This document shows positions 5,951 to 14,136 of a stretch of 21,145 nt of DNA, piece by piece. The DNA is taken from assembly GCA_900770255.1 (NCBI GenBank), contig CAAGJN010000009.1, forward strand, positions 1-21,145. Direction: 5' to 3'. A model generated the notes under the pieces. That model was not told the origin of the DNA, ran no database searches, and was given only the letters and a program-made list of their open reading frames with translations. Source of the DNA: Clostridia bacterium (GTDB taxonomy: Bacteria > Bacillota > Clostridia > Oscillospirales > Acutalibacteraceae). A program made the position numbers and the translations under genes. Numbering within the stretch: the stretch's first letter is position 1; the number at the start of each line of letters is the position of its first letter.

Positions 5951-8647
5951 TTATGCCTTGTTGTTTCCGTTTCCGGATCTGCCATGAGTCTGCTTGATGC
6001 CCGCCGTATCGGCCATGGTCGGCATCGGCTGTTCTTCAAAGTGCCTGTTGCCGTAGTAGGCGTTGAGATACATCTGCTTGATCTCGCTCATGAGCGGATA
6101 TCTCGGGTTTGCGCCCGTGCACTGATCGTCGAATGCGTTTTCTGTCATTTCGTCGAGCGTGTCGAGAAAATACTTCTCGTCAATTCCGTAGTCTCTGATT
6201 GTTTTTTTGATGCCGACGCGCTCCTTGAGCTCATTAATTGCTTTTATGAGGTTTTCAAGCTTCTCTGTGTCGTTTTTGCCGCCGAGACCGAGACAGTCCG
6301 CGATCTCAGCATAGCGGGCGAGCGTGTGCGGATGATCGTACTGCGGGAAAGTGCCCATCTTTGCGGGCGCTTCCGAGGCGTTGAAGCGAAGCACCTCTTC
6401 TATCATCAGCGCGTTGGCTACGCCGTGCGGCAGGTGGTGGAAAGCGCCGAGCTTGTGCGCCATCGAGTGGCATACGCCGAGGAAGGCGTTTGCAAAAGCC
6501 ATGCCGGCCATTGTTGCGGCGTTGGCCATCTTTTCGCGGGCCTCAATGTCGGTTTGTCCGTTTTCATAAGCGCGGGGCAGATATTCGAATATGATCTTGA
6601 GCGCCTGCTTTGCAAGGCCGTCGGTGTAGTCGGTAGCCATGACAGAAGCATAGGCCTCAAGCGCATGGGTGACGGCGTCGATGCCGGAGGCGGCCGTCAG
6701 GCCTTTCGGTGCGCTCATATGGAAATCGGTGTCAACTATAGCCATGTTGGGCATGAGCTGATAGTCGGCAAGGGGATATTTGATGCCGGTTGTCTCGTCG
6801 GTGATGACGGCGAAGGGGGTCACCTCGCTGCCGGTGCCCGCTGAGGTCGGAATGGCGATGAAATAGGCCTTTTCGCCCATCTTCGGGAAGGTGTAGACGC
6901 GCTTGCGTATGTCCATAAAGCGCATCGCCATGTCCATAAAATCGGCTTCGGGATGCTCATAGAGAACCCACATTATTTTCGCCGCGTCCATTGCGGAGCC
7001 GCCGCCGAGGGCGATAATCGTGTCGGGCTCAAAAGCGCGCATCTGCTCAACGCCCTTCTGAGCGCATTGGAGAGTAGGATCGGGGGCAACATCGCCGAAG
7101 GTGGCGTGGACTATGCCCATCTCCTCAAGCTTATCGGTAATCGGCTTTGTGTAGCCGTTTTTGTAAAGAAAGCTGTCGGTCACGATAAAAGCACGCTTTT
7201 TGCCCATGACGTTCTTGAGCTCGTCGAGCGCGACGGGCAGGCAGCCCTTCTTGATATAGACTTTTTCAGGTGCTCTGAACCAAAGCATATTCTCTCTCCT
7301 CTCAGCCACGGTTTTGATGTTGACAAGATGCTTGACTCCGACGTTCTCGCTGACGCTGTTGCCGCCCCAAGAGCCGCAGCCGAGGGTGAGCGAGGGAGCG
7401 AGCTTAAAGTTGTAGAGGTCGCCGATGCCGCCGTGAGAGGAGGGGGTGTTGACGAGTATGCGGCAGGTCTTCATGCGTGCGGCAAACTCGTCGAGCTTTT
7501 CTTGCTCGGTTGTTTCGTTGAGATATATTGAGGACGTGTGACCGTAGCCGCCGTCAGCTATGAGATGTTCAGCCTTGTCAAAAGCGTCGTGAATGTCGGA
7601 AGCCCTGTACATGGCTAGAACGGGGGAGAGCTTTTCGTGTGCGAATTCCTCGGAGATATCGACGCTCTCGACCTCGCCGATGAGGATCTTTGTGCCCTCG
7701 GGAACGGTGACGCCCGCGAGCTCGGCGATCCTGTAGGCCGACTGGCCGACGATCTTAGCGTTGAGCGCACCGTTGATGAGGATAGTCTTTCTGACTTTCT
7801 CCGTCTCCTCGGGGTCGAGGAAGTAGCAGCCGCGCGCGGCAAATTCGGTCTTGACTGCCTCGTATACGTTCTGATGTACGATGACCGACTGCTCCGAGGC
7901 GCAGATCATACCATTGTCAAAGGTCTTTGAGTGGATGATCGAGTTTACGGCGAGTACAATGTCTGCCGTCTCGTCGATTATTGCGGGGGTATTGCCTGCA
8001 CCGACGCCGAGAGCGGGTTTACCGGAGGAGTAGGCCGCCTTGACCATTCCGGGGCCGCCGGTAGCGAGGATGATGTCGGCCTCCTTCATAACGAGGTTTG
8101 TCATCTCGAGGCTCGGAATGTCGATCCACTCAATGATTCCCTCGGGTGCGCCGGCCTTTACTGCCGCGTCGAGCACGACTTTTGCCGCGGCGGCAGTTGA
8201 CTGCTTTGCGCGGGGATGGGGGCTGATTATGATGCCGTTGCGCGTCTTGAGCGCGAGCAGGCACTTGAAGATGGCGGTCGAGGTCGGGTTAGTCGTCGGG
8301 ATAACGGCGGCCACAATGCCGACGGGCTCTGCTATCTTCTTTATGCCGTAGGTCTTATCTTCTTCAATTATACCACAGGTCTTTGTGTTTTTATAGGCGT
8401 TGTAAATATATTCCGCCGCGTAGTTGTTTTTTATGACCTTGTCCTCGACAACGCCCATGCCCGTCTCCTCAACTGCCATTTTTGCAAGCGGGATCCGTGC
8501 CTTGTCGGCGGCCGATGCGGCTGCAAGGAATATCTTATCGACCTGCTCCTGAGTGTAGGTCGAAAACTTTTTTTCCGCTTCTCTCAGAGAGACGAGGGCC
8601 GCCTCAAGCGCCTCGACGCTGTCTATGACTTTTCTTTCGCTGTTCAT
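5951..8647 (-). CDS. adhE: Bifunctional acetaldehyde-CoA/alcohol dehydrogenase AdhE
   Basis: This 898-residue enzyme converts acetyl-CoA to acetaldehyde and then ethanol, oxidising two NADH. The aldehyde dehydrogenase half (about 1-440) has its catalytic cysteine at C249 in NGMICASEQS. The iron-dependent alcohol dehydrogenase half (about 460-870) has the nucleotide motif GGGSAMDAAK (548-557) and the metal ligands D657, H661, H727 and H741. The length matches E. coli AdhE (891). Family members form long spirosome filaments. It starts 21 bases after rex, with an AGGGGG ribosome binding site, so both are probably cotranscribed and NADH-controlled. Linking it to hydrogenase genes lets the cell shift electrons between ethanol and H2. 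Confidence 0.97.
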   Translation of the reverse strand: MNSERKVIDSVEALEAALVSLREAEKKFSTYTQEQVDKIFLAAASAADKARIPLAKMAVEETGMGVVEDKVIKNNYAAEYIYNAYKNTKTCGIIEEDKTYGIKKIAEPVGIVAAVIPTTNPTSTAIFKCLLALKTRNGIIISPHPRAKQSTAAAAKVVLDAAVKAGAPEGIIEWIDIPSLEMTNLVMKEADIILATGGPGMVKAAYSSGKPALGVGAGNTPAIIDETADIVLAVNSIIHSKTFDNGMICASEQSVIVHQNVYEAVKTEFAARGCYFLDPEETEKVRKTILINGALNAKIVGQSAYRIAELAGVTVPEGTKILIGEVESVDISEEFAHEKLSPVLAMYRASDIHDAFDKAEHLIADGGYGHTSSIYLNETTEQEKLDEFAARMKTCRILVNTPSSHGGIGDLYNFKLAPSLTLGCGSWGGNSVSENVGVKHLVNIKTVAERRENMLWFRAPEKVYIKKGCLPVALDELKNVMGKKRAFIVTDSFLYKNGYTKPITDKLEEMGIVHATFGDVAPDPTLQCAQKGVEQMRAFEPDTIIALGGGSAMDAAKIMWVLYEHPEADFMDMAMRFMDIRKRVYTFPKMGEKAYFIAIPTSAGTGSEVTPFAVITDETTGIKYPLADYQLMPNMAIVDTDFHMSAPKGLTAASGIDAVTHALEAYASVMATDYTDGLAKQALKIIFEYLPRAYENGQTDIEAREKMANAATMAGMAFANAFLGVCHSMAHKLGAFHHLPHGVANALMIEEVLRFNASEAPAKMGTFPQYDHPHTLARYAEIADCLGLGGKNDTEKLENLIKAINELKERVGIKKTIRDYGIDEKYFLDTLDEMTENAFDDQCTGANPRYPLMSEIKQMYLNAYYGNRHFEEQPMPTMADTAGIKQTHGRSGNGNNKA

Positions 8648-8668
8648 TCGGTAATCCCCCTAAATTGT

Positions 8669-9286
8669 TTACTGTTTTATCTGCATTTTCAGGTGTGCAA
8701 GCGACAGAGCCATGTTTTCGTATTGTATAACCGTGCTGTCATGCGTCTTGAGCCTGCACGGAGCGAAGCACCATATCGCTTTTATGCCGTTCTCGCAGAG
8801 CAGGTCGCAGGTCTGCTGCGCCGCTTCGGGCGGAACCGCTATAACTCCGATGCTGATGTCGTGCTCCCGGCAGAAATCCTTGAGACTGCTCATCGGCAGT
8901 ATCGGCTTGCCTTTCTGAGTTACCTCCGCGTCGCTTACCTTTGCGTCGAACGCCGCTAAAACGCTGAGCCCGTAGTCGTCGAAGCCGTCGTAGTCGAGCA
9001 GAGCTCTGCCAAGCTTGCCTGCGCCGATGATGACCGTCAGACCTCTGTTGCCGCTTGTCAGAGCTTCGAGGCTGCCGATAAGATCGGCGACCGAATATCC
9101 GACCCGCGGCTTTCCGGCTCCGCACATGGCGCTCAGATCCTTTCGGACCTGGACTTCGCCGAAGCCGAGCTCTTTGGCGATCGTAGTTGACGATACTGTC
9201 TGCAAGCTTTCCGGCAGGGACTTGAGATACTTCAGATAGACAGGGACACGCCCCAGAGCTGCCCGGGACACATCTGTCGTTTTCAT
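8669..9286 (-). CDS. rex: Redox-sensing transcriptional repressor Rex
   Basis: This 205-residue repressor senses the NADH/NAD+ ratio. Residues about 30-55 form the winged helix, including the family-typical QVRKDLS. GAGKLGRAL (88-96) is the Rossmann NAD(H)-binding loop, with D114 following (FDAK). Rex homologues release their operators when NADH is high, freeing genes for fermentation such as adhE. It is the first gene of the redox operon, preceded by GGGAGG 6 bases before the ATG, and probably controls its own transcription. No canonical TTGTTAA-N4-TTAACAA box was found in the upstream region; a different palindrome lies there. Length is close to the usual 210. Confidence 0.95.
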   Translation of the reverse strand: MKTTDVSRAALGRVPVYLKYLKSLPESLQTVSSTTIAKELGFGEVQVRKDLSAMCGAGKPRVGYSVADLIGSLEALTSGNRGLTVIIGAGKLGRALLDYDGFDDYGLSVLAAFDAKVSDAEVTQKGKPILPMSSLKDFCREHDISIGVIAVPPEAAQQTCDLLCENGIKAIWCFAPCRLKTHDSTVIQYENMALSLAHLKMQIKQ

Positions 9287-9302
9287 GCTGCACCTCCCGA
9301 AA

Positions 9303-9332
9303 AATAGTAGTCAGTCTCCTGACAATACTATT
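9303..9332 (-). promoter_or_regulatory. Hairpin in the rex leader, just before the ribosome binding site
   Basis: On the minus strand AATAGTA pairs with TACTATT (7 bp), and inside it GTCAG pairs with CTGAC (5 bp) around a GAGA tetraloop; the only flaw is a two-base bulge. It ends 4 bases before the GGGAGG of rex. If transcribed it could modulate translation or mRNA stability; as DNA it could be an operator. Confidence 0.5.
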
Positions 9333-9370
9333 CTAATCCGTCGGGGCGCAAAAGGGAATTACCTCTTTTT

Positions 9371-9397
9371 TATATCGATATTCATGATATCGATATA
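9371..9397. promoter_or_regulatory. Perfect 11-bp inverted repeat upstream of rex
   Basis: Arms TATATCGATAT (9371-9381) and ATATCGATATA (9387-9397) are exact inverted repeats around a 5-base spacer. Each arm is itself built on the palindrome ATATCGATAT. It lies 85 bases upstream of the rex ATG and overlaps a TATAAA -10-like hexamer (minus strand, 9369-9374). It is probably the operator of the redox operon. The bound protein is unknown; Rex is a candidate only by position. Confidence 0.5.
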
Positions 9398-9422
9398 CCT
9401 TTATCTTTATTTGGCTGATTTT

Positions 9423-9454
9423 CACAAAAAGCGGTGAGCTTTCATGATTTTGTG
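9423..9454 (-). terminator. Probable terminator after the phosphoesterase gene
   Basis: On the minus strand GAAAGC and GCTTTTTG form a short stem (AAAGC 9428-9432 with GCTTT 9438-9442) followed by a U-run. A further 7-bp pairing, CACAAAA (9423-9429) with TTTTGTG (9448-9454), could form an alternative larger stem. It lies just after the stop codon of the YfcE-type gene and before the rex promoter. Confidence 0.45.
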
Positions 9455-9457
9455 GTA

Positions 9458-10006
9458 TTATTTTTCAAGAATGTACTGATTTTTAAGCTTTCCGCTGAGA
9501 TCCTTCCAGGAAAAAATTCCGTTCTCGAGCGTCATGTATCCGCGGTAGCTGTTCTCTTTCGGGATAGAAACGGAGCCCGGATTCATATAGACAAAATTTT
9601 TATGTTCTGTGCATTTCGGAACATGCGTGTGTCCGTTTAAAAGAACATCACCGTTCTGAAGCGGGGGAAGATGTTCTTCGTTGTAGATATGGCCATGCGT
9701 TGCATAGATCATGTGACCGCCGCATTCGAGAAGCGCGTAGTCTGCGAGCACGGGAAAGTCGAGAACCATCTGATCGACCTCGGTGTCGCAGTTTCCGCGC
9801 ACGCAGATGACCTTTTCCTTTATGCCGTTTAGCAGAACGATCATGTCCTTCGGCGCGTATCCGTCAGGCAGGTCATTGCGCGGGCCGTGATATAAAATAT
9901 CTCCCAGCAGCAGAAGCCTGTCCGCCCCCTCCGCAACATATCTTTCAAGCATCTGGCGGCAGTAGTATGCGCTGCCGTGAATGTCGGACGCTATAAACCA
10001 TTTCAT
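9458..10006 (-). CDS. yfcE: YfcE/MJ0936-type metallophosphoesterase
   Basis: This 182-residue protein has the complete calcineurin-like metallophosphoesterase set: D8/H10 (SDIHG), D36 (LLGDIL), N72 (RGNCD), H104 (THGH) and H126/H128 (NGHTH). The family binds two metal ions, often Mn(II), and hydrolyses phosphodiesters in vitro; the natural substrate is not known. Length is typical of YfcE. It starts with AAGGAG before the ATG, 12 bases after the LysR gene, so the two are probably one transcription unit. Nothing ties it functionally to the hydrogenase operon downstream. Confidence 0.88.
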   Translation of the reverse strand: MKWFIASDIHGSAYYCRQMLERYVAEGADRLLLLGDILYHGPRNDLPDGYAPKDMIVLLNGIKEKVICVRGNCDTEVDQMVLDFPVLADYALLECGGHMIYATHGHIYNEEHLPPLQNGDVLLNGHTHVPKCTEHKNFVYMNPGSVSIPKENSYRGYMTLENGIFSWKDLSGKLKNQYILEK

Positions 10007-10018
10007 TTTTCTGTCTCC

Positions 10019-10945
10019 TTATCCGAAAGTTTTGCGCTTGGCTTTGACAAGCTGTTCAATAAAAAGATTGTCGAGCTCGGTGAGCTCATAGTCTCTGCGG
10101 TGCACCAGCACATCCTTGTATTTGCGGGTGTTTTCGGGGCACACGCGCTGAATGAGCCCGTAGCGGTCGAGCAGCTCCTGAGGTATGGGCGAGACCCACA
10201 TAAAGGTGTCGGGGTTGCGTGCGAGCAGCTCGAACTGACTTGCCCTTTCAAAGACAAATATTCGCCTGTCGGAGTTGTCGGGCAGTTCCTCCTTTTTGAC
10301 TTCAGAGAGCGGGAGGGAGGGGACATACGGATCGGCGTGTGCGATCTCGATATGGTCCTTTAGGTCGTCAAAGCTTATTTCTGCCTTTGCCGCGAGCGGG
10401 CTGTTCCTGTTCATGAGCAGGACATACTGAAATTCTGTTATCAGTTCATAGGAGAGACCCTTCTCGTCGAAGGTCGCTTTGTAGTATTTATCGTAGCTTT
10501 CGGCGTAGCGGATGATGCTGAGCTTGTAATCCTCCTGCAGGATGTTTTTGATCGCACGCATGGAATTTGTTTCCTTATAGAAAATTTCAACAGGCGTGTC
10601 CTTGTCAAGGAGCTTTGAAAATTCCGCAAAAGCGTCTGTGACGTAGCTGGCACGCGGCACGGATATCGAAAAGCGCTTCTTTCCCACCGAACCCTTGCTG
10701 AACACCTCTTCGATCGCGTCAACCTGTCTGAGTATTGATTTTGCATATCTGATAAACACCTCGCCGTCAGGCGTAAGAAACATACCCTTTGCGCTGCGTT
10801 CAAAGATCGTGGCGCCGAGGCTTGACTCGAGCTCCTTTATCGCGCGGCTGAGGTTGGGCTGGCTGACATAGAGCTTCTCCGAAGCCTTATTTATCGAGCC
10901 GGTCTGTGCGACTTCAACTGCATATTTGAGATGGATCAGGTTCAA
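10019..10945 (-). CDS. LysR-family transcriptional regulator
   Basis: This 308-residue protein has a LysR helix-turn-helix at residues about 3-60 (SINKASEKLYVSQPNLSRAI) and a periplasmic-binding-protein-like effector domain from about 90. The start codon is TTG, chosen because GGGAGG precedes it at 7 bases and the helix-turn-helix begins directly after. The effector is unknown. Many LysR proteins control a divergent neighbour; here that is the HAD nucleotidase at 11079, with a 133-base AT-rich gap between the two. It may also act on the phosphoesterase gene behind it. Confidence 0.9.
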   Translation of the reverse strand: MNLIHLKYAVEVAQTGSINKASEKLYVSQPNLSRAIKELESSLGATIFERSAKGMFLTPDGEVFIRYAKSILRQVDAIEEVFSKGSVGKKRFSISVPRASYVTDAFAEFSKLLDKDTPVEIFYKETNSMRAIKNILQEDYKLSIIRYAESYDKYYKATFDEKGLSYELITEFQYVLLMNRNSPLAAKAEISFDDLKDHIEIAHADPYVPSLPLSEVKKEELPDNSDRRIFVFERASQFELLARNPDTFMWVSPIPQELLDRYGLIQRVCPENTRKYKDVLVHRRDYELTELDNLFIEQLVKAKRKTFG

Positions 10946-10980
10946 ACTAAAACCTCCCTTTGATAGTACAAATATATTAT

Positions 10981-11009
10981 ATTATATAATACCATGTCCA
11001 TAATGTAAA
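10981..11009 (-). promoter_or_regulatory. Promoter of the LysR-phosphoesterase unit
   Basis: The minus strand shows TTTACA (11004-11009) and TATAAT (10981-10986) with exactly 17 bases between, a good housekeeping promoter 36 bases upstream of the LysR start. The surrounding gap is very AT-rich. For the divergent gene a TATAAT (11040-11045) is present, but no matching -35 was seen. Confidence 0.6.
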
Positions 11010-11078
11010 ATTCAGAATATTATGATATAAACGGTGTGATATAATTACAAAAAAGACACCGAAGGGAGGATACTCCGA

Positions 11079-11777
11079 ATGATAAAAAACATACTTTTTG
11101 ATCTTGATGATACTCTGTTTGATTTTCACAAGGCTGAGAAGATCGCGCTGACAAAGACGCTTGTCCACCTCGGCATAGAGCCGTGCGAGGAGACGTTAAG
11201 TCTCTATAGCAGGATAAATCAGGCTCATTGGAAGCGGCTCGAGCTCGGAGAGATCAAGCGTGAGGAGGTCAAGGTCGGCCGCTACCGCGAGCTGTTTAAG
11301 TCACTCGGTGTCGACAGGGATCCGGTTGAGGCGACCGCCTATTATGAGAACATGCTTGCAATCGGCCATTATTTTATCGACGGCGCTCCCGAGCTGCTCG
11401 AGGAGCTCTACGGCAAATACCGGCTCTACATAGTCTCGAACGGCACGGCTAAGGTGCAGGACGGCAGGCTCGCGAGCTCCGGCATAGCCAAATACATGGA
11501 CGGAATATTCATCTCTCAGCGCTTAGGGGCAGACAAGCCCGACGCGCGCTTTTTTGATATCTGCTTTTCGGCGATACCCGATTTTTCCCGCGGTGAGACT
11601 GTGATAGTCGGAGACAGTCTCACGTCCGACATAAAGGGCGGAAAAAACGCGGGCATCACCGCTATATGGTTCAACCCGCGCCATGCTGAAAATAATAGCG
11701 AAATAAAGCCCGATTATGAGATCTCCGCGCTCGGCGAGCTTCCGGAGCTCCTCTGTCAGATCAGCGCAAATATGTGA
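11079..11777 (+). CDS. HAD-family hydrolase, YjjG/YfnB-type nucleotidase
   Basis: This 232-residue protein has all four HAD motifs: D8 and D10 (FDLDDTL), S120 (IVSNGT), K153 (GADKPDARFF) and D179/D184 (VGDSLTSDIKGG). The helical cap inserted after motif I and the overall wording match the YjjG/YfnB group, which dephosphorylates pyrimidine nucleoside monophosphates, including non-canonical ones, as house-cleaning. The gene starts with GGGAGG 11 bases before the ATG. Its 3' end overlaps the convergent feoB by 22 bases, so no terminator fits between them. The precise substrate is inferred from family similarity. Confidence 0.88.
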   Translation: MIKNILFDLDDTLFDFHKAEKIALTKTLVHLGIEPCEETLSLYSRINQAHWKRLELGEIKREEVKVGRYRELFKSLGVDRDPVEATAYYENMLAIGHYFIDGAPELLEELYGKYRLYIVSNGTAKVQDGRLASSGIAKYMDGIFISQRLGADKPDARFFDICFSAIPDFSRGETVIVGDSLTSDIKGGKNAGITAIWFNPRHAENNSEIKPDYEISALGELPELLCQISANM

Positions 11778-13801
11778 GAGACGGCAAAACACAATATAAG
11801 ACCCGCTACGGTCGGCAGAAGTGCGGCGAGCAGAGCCCACTTGATGCTGCCCGTCTCTTTTTTTACAGTTATCAGCGTCGTTGAGCAGGGCCAGTGAAGC
11901 AGCATGAAGATTATGACGCAGACTGCCGTGCAGACGCTCCAGCCGTTAGCCGTGAGCAGCTCGCGCAGCGCGACGCCTTCCGTCTGCGTTATGCGCCCAT
12001 CGGCGAGATATCCCATGAGCATTATCGGCACTACCGTCTCGTTGGCGGGAAAGCCTAGAATAAACGCGAGTAGAATGACTCCGTCGAGCCCAAACTGCCT
12101 CGCGAGCGGGTCGAGAAAGCCCGCGCAGTGAGCAAAAATGCTCTCATTGCCTATCTTTATGTTTGAACTGAGCCATATTATCAGCCCTGCCGGCGCGGCG
12201 ACTGCCGCGGCGCGCCCAAGTACAAACAGAGTGCGGTCAAAAATCGAGCGCACTATAACCTTACCGATCTGCGGGCGCCTGTACGGCGGCAGCTCCAGGG
12301 TGAACGACGACGGTACTCCGCGCAGCACCGTTTTGGACAGCAGGGAGCATCCCGCAAAGGTCAGCAGGACGGAGAAAATAATCAGCAGAGTGAGGATAGC
12401 CGCGCCCGCTATTGAATTCAACGGGGAGGCGAGCCCGCTGACGAGAAACAGAGAAATAAGCGAGATCATCGTCGGGAACCGTCCGTTGCAGGGCACGAAG
12501 CCGTTGGTGACCGCTGCGAGCAGGCGTTCACGCGGTGAGTCGATTATCCGGCAGCCGGTGACTCCGGCGGCGTTGCAGCCGAAGCCCATGCACATCGTCA
12601 GCGCCTGCTTGCCGCATGCACCGGATTGCTTGAAGCGGTGATCAAGATTGAACGCTACCCTCGGCAGATAACCGAAATCCTCGAGCAGAGTGAACAGTGG
12701 AAAGAATATCGCCATGGGAGGCAGCATTACGGAGATCACCCAGGTGAGCACACGGTATATGCCGTCGATGAGCGCGCTTGTCAGCATTTGCGGCGAGCCT
12801 ACAGAGTTTAGCAAGGACCGCAGCTTTATGCCGAGGAGCTCAAACCAATTGGAGAGAAATTGAGACGGATAATTAGCGCCCGATACCGTTATCCAAAGCA
12901 CCGCCGCAAGCAGGAGGAGCATCGCCGCTATGCCGGCCCGCCCCGTGAAAATGCGGTCGAGCTTTCTGTCAAGCTCGCTTTTCCGCGATCTTTGCACGAC
13001 GTATTTCTGCGCCAGCTCCTCCGCGCGCATGACCGTTGCGCAGGCGATCTTGTCGCGTATGCGCTCCTGCGTCAATCCGTATCGCTCAAGTGTTTCGCTT
13101 ACTTCACCGGGCAAAGCCTTACCGACATCGCCAGAGAGCATCAGCAGCGACTCGCGCCGCGCGTGAGTTTCGCCGAGCTGCTCCGCGGCCTCCTCAATGC
13201 CGCTGCCGTAATATACCGGCGGCGGCACGGCGCACTCGCTTCCGGCGGCGTTGTCAACCGCCTCTATAAGCTTGCTGAGCCCTTTGCCGCTTCTCGCGCT
13301 TGTAGCAATCACCGGTATGCCGAGCTCAGAAGAGAGTCCCTGTGTGTCGACGCTTATGCCTTTGCGCTTCGCCTCGTCCATAAGGTTGAGGCATACCACC
13401 GTTTTCGGCGTCGCCTCGATAACCTGCAAAACAAGATTTAAGTTGCGCTCAAGACAGGTAGCGTCACACACGACTACTGCGACGTCGGCCCGGCCGCTGA
13501 GTATAAAGTCGCGCGCTACTTCCTCCTCGGCGGAGTGTGCAAACAGCGAGTAAGTGCCGGGCAGGTCGACGAGAATGTAGTTCTTTCCGTTTTCTCTGTG
13601 CGTCCCGCAGGCGGTGGCGACGGTTTTGCCCGTCCAGTTTCCCGTGTGCTGGTTCATGCCGGTCAGCGCATTGAATACAGTGCTCTTGCCGACGTTCGGG
13701 TTGCCTGCGAGAGCTATGACGATATCCGACGGACTGCTTCTGAGCGCCTCGCCGTGCGTGTCGATGCTGCCTCTGCCCGTGGAGCTGCGCGTCAGTCCCA
13801 C
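11756..13801 (-). CDS. feoB: Ferrous iron transporter FeoB
   Basis: This 681-residue inner-membrane protein imports Fe(II). The N-terminal G domain has G1 GNPNVGKST (33-41), G3 DLPG (79-82), G4 NLMD (139-142) and G5 SAR (168-170). A helical spacer follows, then the membrane region from about 290, with two Gate-type blocks recognisable by CMGFGCN (404-410) and NGFVPCNGR (433-441). The start is GTG, with AAGGGGG upstream, 12 bases after feoA. A non-conserved extension of about 25 residues precedes the G domain. Length is within the family range. The 3' end overlaps the convergent nucleotidase gene. Confidence 0.95.
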   Translation of the reverse strand: MGLTRSSTGRGSIDTHGEALRSSPSDIVIALAGNPNVGKSTVFNALTGMNQHTGNWTGKTVATACGTHRENGKNYILVDLPGTYSLFAHSAEEEVARDFILSGRADVAVVVCDATCLERNLNLVLQVIEATPKTVVCLNLMDEAKRKGISVDTQGLSSELGIPVIATSARSGKGLSKLIEAVDNAAGSECAVPPPVYYGSGIEEAAEQLGETHARRESLLMLSGDVGKALPGEVSETLERYGLTQERIRDKIACATVMRAEELAQKYVVQRSRKSELDRKLDRIFTGRAGIAAMLLLLAAVLWITVSGANYPSQFLSNWFELLGIKLRSLLNSVGSPQMLTSALIDGIYRVLTWVISVMLPPMAIFFPLFTLLEDFGYLPRVAFNLDHRFKQSGACGKQALTMCMGFGCNAAGVTGCRIIDSPRERLLAAVTNGFVPCNGRFPTMISLISLFLVSGLASPLNSIAGAAILTLLIIFSVLLTFAGCSLLSKTVLRGVPSSFTLELPPYRRPQIGKVIVRSIFDRTLFVLGRAAAVAAPAGLIIWLSSNIKIGNESIFAHCAGFLDPLARQFGLDGVILLAFILGFPANETVVPIMLMGYLADGRITQTEGVALRELLTANGWSVCTAVCVIIFMLLHWPCSTTLITVKKETGSIKWALLAALLPTVAGLILCFAVSHIFALI

Positions 13802-13813
13802 TTCACCGCCCCC

Positions 13814-14047
13814 TTATGCCTTGGCTACGGCTATTCTCGCCGCGTCTTCCGTCCTGAGCGCGATCACCGCGCCGCGGATAAGATAAGCGGCCGGATCGCC
13901 TGATATAGCCTTTCCGAGGCACTCAACGCGCGTTCCGCTGATAAGTCCGATGTCCTGCATCCTGCGCCGGTCTGAGGAGCCAAAGTCGATTTTCCTGACA
14001 TAGGCGTGCTCTCCGACCGATAATGTATTCAAAGAGACAAGGCTCAT
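13814..14047 (-). CDS. feoA: FeoA, SH3-like accessory protein of ferrous iron transport
   Basis: This 77-residue protein has the small FeoA beta-barrel, with the family-typical RRRMQDIGLISGTRVE and a C-terminal GAVIALRTEDAARI. FeoA is thought to bind FeoB on the cytoplasmic side and help its activity. I chose ATG at 14047, about 11 bases after AAAGGG; an upstream in-frame GTG (14059) lies too close to that site. It is the first gene of feoAB and is divergent from an MntR-like regulator 89 bases away, which likely controls it. Confidence 0.92.
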   Translation of the reverse strand: MSLVSLNTLSVGEHAYVRKIDFGSSDRRRMQDIGLISGTRVECLGKAISGDPAAYLIRGAVIALRTEDAARIAVAKA

Positions 14048-14079
14048 ATTTTGTTTCACCCTTTAATATAAGTTTACTG

Positions 14080-14098
14080 CGGGAAAGAAAGTTTCCCG
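14080..14098. promoter_or_regulatory. Palindrome between feoA and the MntR-like regulator gene
   Basis: CGGGAAA (14080-14086) and TTTCCCG (14092-14098) form an exact 7-bp inverted repeat with a 5-base spacer in the middle of the 89-base divergent gap. The 19-base span is the usual size of a DtxR/MntR operator. It lies upstream of a TATATT -10-like hexamer for feoA. Binding by the adjacent regulator is inferred. Confidence 0.5.
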
Positions 14099-14136
14099 AT
14101 ACCATAATATTTACTGTGTTGAAAAGGGTGACGGAT

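Noticed and set aside
5938..6039. N-terminal extension of the APH-fold kinase
   Set aside because: It would overlap adhE by 89 bases; the ATG at 5937 has a strong AAGGAGGG site and begins the family-like sequence.
5900..6844. Long plus-strand frame opposite the end of adhE
   Set aside because: It overlaps the conserved metal-binding part of adhE and has no recognisable product.
9287..9457. Canonical Rex box (TTGTTAA-N4-TTAACAA) upstream of rex
   Set aside because: Searched by eye on both strands; only the ATCGAT-type palindrome and the leader hairpin were found.
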